Shown piece after piece: positions 48,110 through 51,303 of a DNA stretch of 51,303 bases. Below the pieces are notes generated by a model. The model saw only the letters and a program-made list of their open reading frames with translations, did not search any database and was not told the DNA's origin. The stretch lies in IMG/VR virus record IMGVR_UViG_3300046167_000984, positions 1-51,303 of that record; one strand, written 5' to 3'. The translations under genes were made by a program, and so were the position numbers. This DNA comes from a virus. Numbering within the stretch: position 1 is the stretch's first letter; each line of letters opens with the position of its first letter.

Positions 48110-48307
48110 TTATGCAGCACTTGTTTCTATAGGTATCTCTACAGTCGTAGCTTCATAGTCACATTGATGGCAATACTTTCTTCTTCTAGTACTAGGATAG
48201 CCAAGCTTATGATAAGGTCTAGTATCTATGGTACGCATCTTAGTAAAACAGTAGGGACAATGTGTAACTACTGTATCCTTCCACCAAGGTTGTTTATTCT
48301 CTGCCAT
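48110..48307 (-). CDS. zinc-ribbon protein resembling the NrdR N-terminus, 65 aa
   Basis: The sequence HCPYCFTKMRTIDTRPYHKL, then STRRRKYCHQCDYEATTVEI, has a CxxC...CxxC ribbon. The pattern TIDTR...RRRKYC.qC...TTvE is reminiscent of the N-terminal ribbon of NrdR (CPFC...viDSR..RRRreC..C..rFTTyE), the repressor of ribonucleotide reductase genes. The ATP-cone is absent, so it would not sense nucleotides the same way. Alternatively it is a generic phage zinc ribbon. It starts in a TAATG overlap. Confidence 0.6.
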   Translation of the reverse strand: MAENKQPWWKDTVVTHCPYCFTKMRTIDTRPYHKLGYPSTRRRKYCHQCDYEATTVEIPIETSAA

Positions 48308-48501
48308 TACTTATCCTCTATGAAAGCAAAGCCACCGCCATTACCCTCTTCATCCTGCGATATTACAAATCGTACTTTCTCTGAGCCATTGGTTAATGTG
48401 AATACTGGAAAGGGATTATCATATTTAAAAGTACCCTCTTCAAAGTGAAAGTCCTGGATTTTACAACCCACTAATTGTCCATAGTATTTATTCATATCCA
48501 T
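48307..48501 (-). CDS. hypothetical protein, 64 aa
   Basis: A beta-rich small protein (MDMNKYYGQLVGCKIQDFHF, then FPVFTLTNGSEKVRFVISQD and EGNGGGFAFIED). Its stop overlaps the zinc-ribbon start as TAATG. I recall similar unannotated early proteins in marine phages. Function unknown. Confidence 0.6.
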   Translation of the reverse strand: MDMNKYYGQLVGCKIQDFHFEEGTFKYDNPFPVFTLTNGSEKVRFVISQDEEGNGGGFAFIEDK

Positions 48502-48504
48502 GTC

Positions 48505-48657
48505 TTAACTCCATACCATAATTAATAGTAAACTAAACGTAGCCAGTACGCCTATGACTGCGAACCCTAACACTGACCACACAAAGGTGGTGGCTAGTAT
48601 TTCTTTTCTTTTTTCTTTACGCTCATGTTCTGTCACGTTAAAATATTTGTCACTCAT
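48505..48657 (-). CDS. small single-pass membrane protein, 50 aa
   Basis: A charged N-terminus (MSDKYFNVTEHERKEKRKEI) is followed by one long membrane helix (WSVLGFAVIGVLATFSLLLI). GAGGAGA sits at the right distance before the ATG, which strongly supports translation. Small early membrane proteins of phages can act on host envelope enzymes, but no family is recognised here. Confidence 0.55.
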   Translation of the reverse strand: MSDKYFNVTEHERKEKRKEILATTFVWSVLGFAVIGVLATFSLLLIMVWS

Positions 48658-48691
48658 TGTCTTCTCCTCTATAAAAATAACTGTTGTCTAT

Positions 48692-49036
48692 CTAAAAATC
48701 TCCAAATTCTATGCCATCAGCTATAAGTTTATTGTTATTCTTAATGTTACCATTGCTTATATCTACAACATAATGTCCATTGTCCCATGCCTCTTTGTTA
48801 TTCTCGGCTGCAGGATATACACCTACAGATAGACCACCCTCTACATAATTACATATCTCAGTTATTAGTCTAGCAGTAGAGTAGTTGACATCTGTTTTAC
48901 GCATATTAGGCGCGGCATTCTTTACGAACTGTGTCACAGTCTCAGGACTACCTGACCAGTGAACGTATATGTAGCAAGGTGATTTGTTGTATAAAACTGT
49001 ATCACCTACTACTTCTATTGTTGCTCTATTTCCCAT
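48692..49036 (-). CDS. hypothetical protein, 114 aa
   Basis: Begins MGNRATIEVVGDTVLYNKSP, then YIYVHWSGSPETVTQFVKNA and YVEGGLSVGVYPAAENNKEA. The start MGNRATIEV with a YvHWsG motif occurs in phage proteins of unknown function, probably a small alpha/beta fold. No catalytic residues can be named. It has a 34-base gap before the membrane microprotein. Confidence 0.65.
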   Translation of the reverse strand: MGNRATIEVVGDTVLYNKSPCYIYVHWSGSPETVTQFVKNAAPNMRKTDVNYSTARLITEICNYVEGGLSVGVYPAAENNKEAWDNGHYVVDISNGNIKNNNKLIADGIEFGDF

Positions 49037-49039
49037 TTG

Positions 49040-49204
49040 TTATACTCCTTCTATATTTAGTTGTACTTCACCCTCAATCGTATCATCTACAATTAGTATA
49101 TCATAACGCTCACCTGTTTCTTGATCATAGACACATATAAGCTCATCTAAATCGTGATACTCCAGAGCTTGATCAAGAAACAATTTTAAATCCCTAATTG
49201 TCAT
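49040..49204 (-). CDS. hypothetical acidic protein, 54 aa
   Basis: From ATG 49204 (after GGAG with 6-base spacing) it reads MTIRDLKLFLDQALEYHDLD, then CVYDQETGERYDILIVDDTI. It is a helix followed by beta strands, resembling small phage proteins of unknown function. The frame is open upstream to 49246, but that region encodes the CCWC microprotein in another frame. Confidence 0.6.
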   Translation of the reverse strand: MTIRDLKLFLDQALEYHDLDELICVYDQETGERYDILIVDDTIEGEVQLNIEGV

Positions 49205-49295
49205 AATCATCTCCTTCATCATTACACCAACAGCAAGGCTCATCACTTGGGTATTCCCTGCACCAACAGCATAGCTTATTAAGTATTGCTCTCAT
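49194..49295 (-). CDS. 33-aa microprotein with duplicated CCWC motif
   Basis: The ORF reads MRAILNKLCCWCREYPSDEP, then CCWCNDEGDDYDN: two CCWC motifs 10 residues apart, followed by an acidic tail. Six cysteines in 33 residues suggest a zinc knuckle or redox peptide. Its ATG overlaps the previous stop as ATGA and it contains the next gene's ribosome binding site. The call rests on coupling and the motif repeat. Confidence 0.5.
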   Translation of the reverse strand: MRAILNKLCCWCREYPSDEPCCWCNDEGDDYDN

Positions 49296-49498
49296 TTTAT
49301 ATTCCTTTCTTTTACCCATAGTCTTTTCAATTTATTCTGCCTACCACCTTTAGCACCAGTGACTTGCCTATTCTTTTGTTGTGTCCACTGATCACCCTCT
49401 TTATAGTTACGCATATTAAACAACTCACGCATCCTTTTGTTCTCGGCTGCACACACTTTTTCGTGAGCTAATCTTAGTCTATCTTCCTGATCTAACAT
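49292..49498 (-). CDS. basic helical protein, 68 aa
   Basis: A helical N-terminal half (EDRLRLAHEKVCAAENKRMR) and a basic C-terminal half (QQKNRQVTGAKGGRQNKLKR). It may bind nucleic acid by charge. Coupled by TAATG at the start and ATGA at the end. No family recognised. Confidence 0.55.
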   Translation of the reverse strand: MLDQEDRLRLAHEKVCAAENKRMRELFNMRNYKEGDQWTQQKNRQVTGAKGGRQNKLKRLWVKERNIK

Positions 49499-49662
49499 TA
49501 CATACCTGCCCTAATAAATTCATCAAACGTTTTAGGAAATACATCCTGCGTAGTATCTAAGTAGTGTTCATATCTCTGACCATCATCTGTTAAAGGTGAA
49601 TGCTCATCATAGATAAACTTACCCTCATCATTCAGCGCAGGGACTTTAGTTCGTTCAGTCAT
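49498..49662 (-). CDS. hypothetical acidic protein, 54 aa
   Basis: The ORF reads MTERTKVPALNDEGKFIYDE, then HSPLTDDGQRYEHYLDTTQD and a helical end. It ends with TAATG coupling to the next gene. The composition is rich in Asp, Tyr and Thr. I recognise no family. Confidence 0.5.
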   Translation of the reverse strand: MTERTKVPALNDEGKFIYDEHSPLTDDGQRYEHYLDTTQDVFPKTFDEFIRAGM

Positions 49663-49663
49663 A

Positions 49664-49849
49664 TTATAATCCTTTCAGATTTATTAGGGCTTGCATCATA
49701 CCCCTTTGAAATTCACTGTCAGGTGGGTCTACAGCAAACAATGCTAGTGCTGTATCTAAACAATATATATTCCCACAGGCGTACTCTTGTTTAGCTTCTC
49801 TATACCCTTCCATAAAAGGTGTTTGTAATGATAAGATAGTTGCGCTCAT
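49664..49849 (-). CDS. hypothetical protein, 61 aa
   Basis: The sequence FMEGYREAKQEYACGNIYCL, then LALFAVDPPDSEFQRGMMQA, is a helical pair with two cysteines. The start MSATILSLQTPFMEGYREA is unlike known families I can name. It lies one base after the methyltransferase stop and has AAAGGA ahead of the ATG. Confidence 0.55.
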   Translation of the reverse strand: MSATILSLQTPFMEGYREAKQEYACGNIYCLDTALALFAVDPPDSEFQRGMMQALINLKGL

Positions 49850-49850
49850 A

Positions 49851-51026
49851 TTATAATCCTTTCAGTATGTGTGCTATGACATCGCAAGTCCAACCATTGC
49901 CTAACATTTTGTAGCGTTGGGTATTCGATACACCCTCAGTAAAATTATCTGGAACTGTTTGAAGACGTTCACATTCCAGAGGTGTTAGCTTGCGCCAAGA
50001 CATATTCTCTACAAGAATGCTATCCTTGGTTACGGTAGTTAAGCAGTTAGTTTTATCATCATCTCTAACCTCAATCATTTGTTTGATAGCGATACTCTTA
50101 TCATTATCCTTACGAGTTCCACTAGCATCTAGCCTACGCCCTACCATACGAGCGCCTTTTACTGACACTTTAGGTTCTAAATTACCACCGCTAGAGGCGC
50201 ATAAACTTGGAGCTTTACCATCAGGTGAATATATACGCTTAACGTAGTCATGCCCCTTTAAATTGGTTGCATGACCTTCAAGTATTAAACCACTAGCACT
50301 AACATTATTTTGAACATAACCATTTGCATAACCATGAGTTCCTGCACAAATTGTACCTGCCTTACCCTCTAAAGGGTGTATTGTATTTGCTTGGCTTTTA
50401 TACTCAGGGTTTAATTGATTGCCACCCTTATAGTTTCTTATTAGATTTATACCTGCGTTAAATTTTACATCAACAGGCTCTTTTTCTAGTATGTCTTTTA
50501 AAACAATGCCACGATCTTTAGGCTGTTGGACACCCTCAATGTTAGTCCAGTAAAAACGCTTACGATTTTGTGCTGATACTAACGAGCTATTGATCAAGTA
50601 TTTATTCACGTTGGGCAAAGCTTGCTCAGTATGGTGCGTGATATACTTCTCAAAAGCATTAGACATTCTAACATTTTCCATAAGGTATTTAGCATTAGGA
50701 TTACACTCCATAACGTGTTGCATAATATCTAGCATCACCCAAAATAGCTGACCTCTACTATCCCTGTCCCCTTGCTGTTTTCCGGCAACCGACCAACTCT
50801 GGCAAGGGAAACCCCCCATAACTAGGTCAACAAACTTCCACTGAATATCCCAATCACGCCAGTTATTTATATCACCTAATTGTATAATATCTGGATAGTT
50901 TTTACTAGCAATCTTCATAGCGTGTGGGTCTATCTCACTAGAGTAATATCTAGTAGGTATTATACCTAGTCTATCAAGTGCAAGTCGACCAACTTCACAG
51001 CCACCAAATAAATTTACTACATACAT
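49851..51026 (-). CDS. DNA (cytosine-5) methyltransferase, 391 aa
   Basis: Motif I LFGGCEVGRLALDRLG, motif IV GGFPCQSWSVAGKQQGDRDS with the catalytic Cys, motif VI ENVRMSN and motif VIII SAQNRKRFYWTN are present. After a target-recognition region come the C-terminal motifs ERLQTVPDNFTEGVSNTQRY and KMLGNGWTCDVIAHIL (motifs IX-X). The enzyme transfers methyl from S-adenosylmethionine to C5 of cytosine. No cognate restriction enzyme lies beside it, so it probably protects phage DNA or alters regulation. Its target sequence cannot be predicted by eye. Confidence 0.93.
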   Translation of the reverse strand: MYVVNLFGGCEVGRLALDRLGIIPTRYYSSEIDPHAMKIASKNYPDIIQLGDINNWRDWDIQWKFVDLVMGGFPCQSWSVAGKQQGDRDSRGQLFWVMLDIMQHVMECNPNAKYLMENVRMSNAFEKYITHHTEQALPNVNKYLINSSLVSAQNRKRFYWTNIEGVQQPKDRGIVLKDILEKEPVDVKFNAGINLIRNYKGGNQLNPEYKSQANTIHPLEGKAGTICAGTHGYANGYVQNNVSASGLILEGHATNLKGHDYVKRIYSPDGKAPSLCASSGGNLEPKVSVKGARMVGRRLDASGTRKDNDKSIAIKQMIEVRDDDKTNCLTTVTKDSILVENMSWRKLTPLECERLQTVPDNFTEGVSNTQRYKMLGNGWTCDVIAHILKGL

Positions 51027-51030
51027 TCTT

Positions 51031-51303
51031 TTATTCTCCTCTATCTATTGAACCATAATCTTTTAAATCTTGTTTAGTCAATCCATAATATTCAATAGGA
51101 TCAACAAAAAATCTGCCTGTCTCATCATAGTATGGGTCAGTAATCCAGTAGTTATTTTTAAGTACTGCCCATCCTTTTTTACTTGCTACAAAATCAAGTA
51201 AATCTTTAAAGCTATTAGTCTCAAAAATCCATGTATGATCATCCTCATACCCATTATAACTATTAGCTGTTTGCACAGTAAATCTAGATGGTAACACTTC
51301 CAT
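51031..51303 (-). CDS. hypothetical protein, 90 aa, at window edge
   Basis: Begins at the very last base of the window with MEVLPSRFTVQTANSYNGYE, then a helical SFKDLLDFVASKKGWAVL and an aromatic YWITDPYYDETGRFFVDPIE. I recognise no family. Any ribosome binding site would lie outside the window, and the true start may be further right. It precedes the methyltransferase by 4 bases. Confidence 0.6.
   Translation of the reverse strand: MEVLPSRFTVQTANSYNGYEDDHTWIFETNSFKDLLDFVASKKGWAVLKNNYWITDPYYDETGRFFVDPIEYYGLTKQDLKDYGSIDRGE

Noticed and set aside
1-51303. tRNA genes, CRISPR arrays or insertion sequences
   Set aside because: No cloverleaf, spaced repeat array or transposase was seen by eye; a tRNA search program could still find a short tRNA in the few intergenic gaps.

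Overview
The window reads as an almost complete genome of a marine T7-like podovirus. A head, short-tail and internal-core module lies on the plus strand (about 1-34.3 kb). A DNA-replication and nucleotide module lies on the minus strand (34.3-51.3 kb). The two blocks converge on a strong hairpin terminator at 34309-34336. I saw no host genes, tRNA genes, CRISPR array or insertion sequence, and no phage RNA polymerase gene. The cobalamin-dependent ribonucleotide reductase, the DUF1127 protein and the small lysine-rich virion-type proteins suggest a phage of marine Alphaproteobacteria, possibly the Roseobacter group. The closest gene content I recall is that of B12-RNR roseophages (cobaviruses). 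Host and family are inference.

Plus-strand layout: small exported, membrane and basic proteins (0-4.1 kb); DUF1127 protein, small terminase, an HTH protein and large terminase (4.2-6.6 kb); portal and head proteins, scaffold and major capsid (6.6-13.4 kb), with a sigma70-like promoter and a long hairpin just before the capsid gene and a terminator after it; a tail-fibre cassette with a flavin-dependent halogenase-like gene inside it (13.5-21.3 kb); tail tubular proteins A and B (21.3-23.6 kb); a second fibre with 37 tetrapeptide repeats (23.6-25 kb); internal virion proteins with an embedded lytic enzyme and holin (25-34.3 kb).

Minus-strand layout, in transcription order (right to left): a small C5 cytosine methyltransferase region and many microproteins (51.3-46.5 kb) with an internal promoter and a 14-bp palindrome at 48.1 kb; a frameshifted tyrosine integrase; HNH protein; primase (frameshifted); DUF3310 protein; DnaB-type helicase; family A DNA polymerase with a zinc module; a possible ssDNA-binding protein; Cas4-like nuclease; T7-type endonuclease I; MazG-like pyrophosphohydrolase; class II RNR; glutaredoxin; endonuclease VII; and an Acb2-like candidate anti-CBASS protein. 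Genes overlap by TAATG or ATGA almost throughout, so translational coupling is probably the rule.

Four genes or gene parts are broken by what looks like one extra base in a homopolymer. One conserved reading frame begins with ATA where ATG is expected. These either mark sequencing errors or real lesions and should be resolved before the integrase is called inactive.
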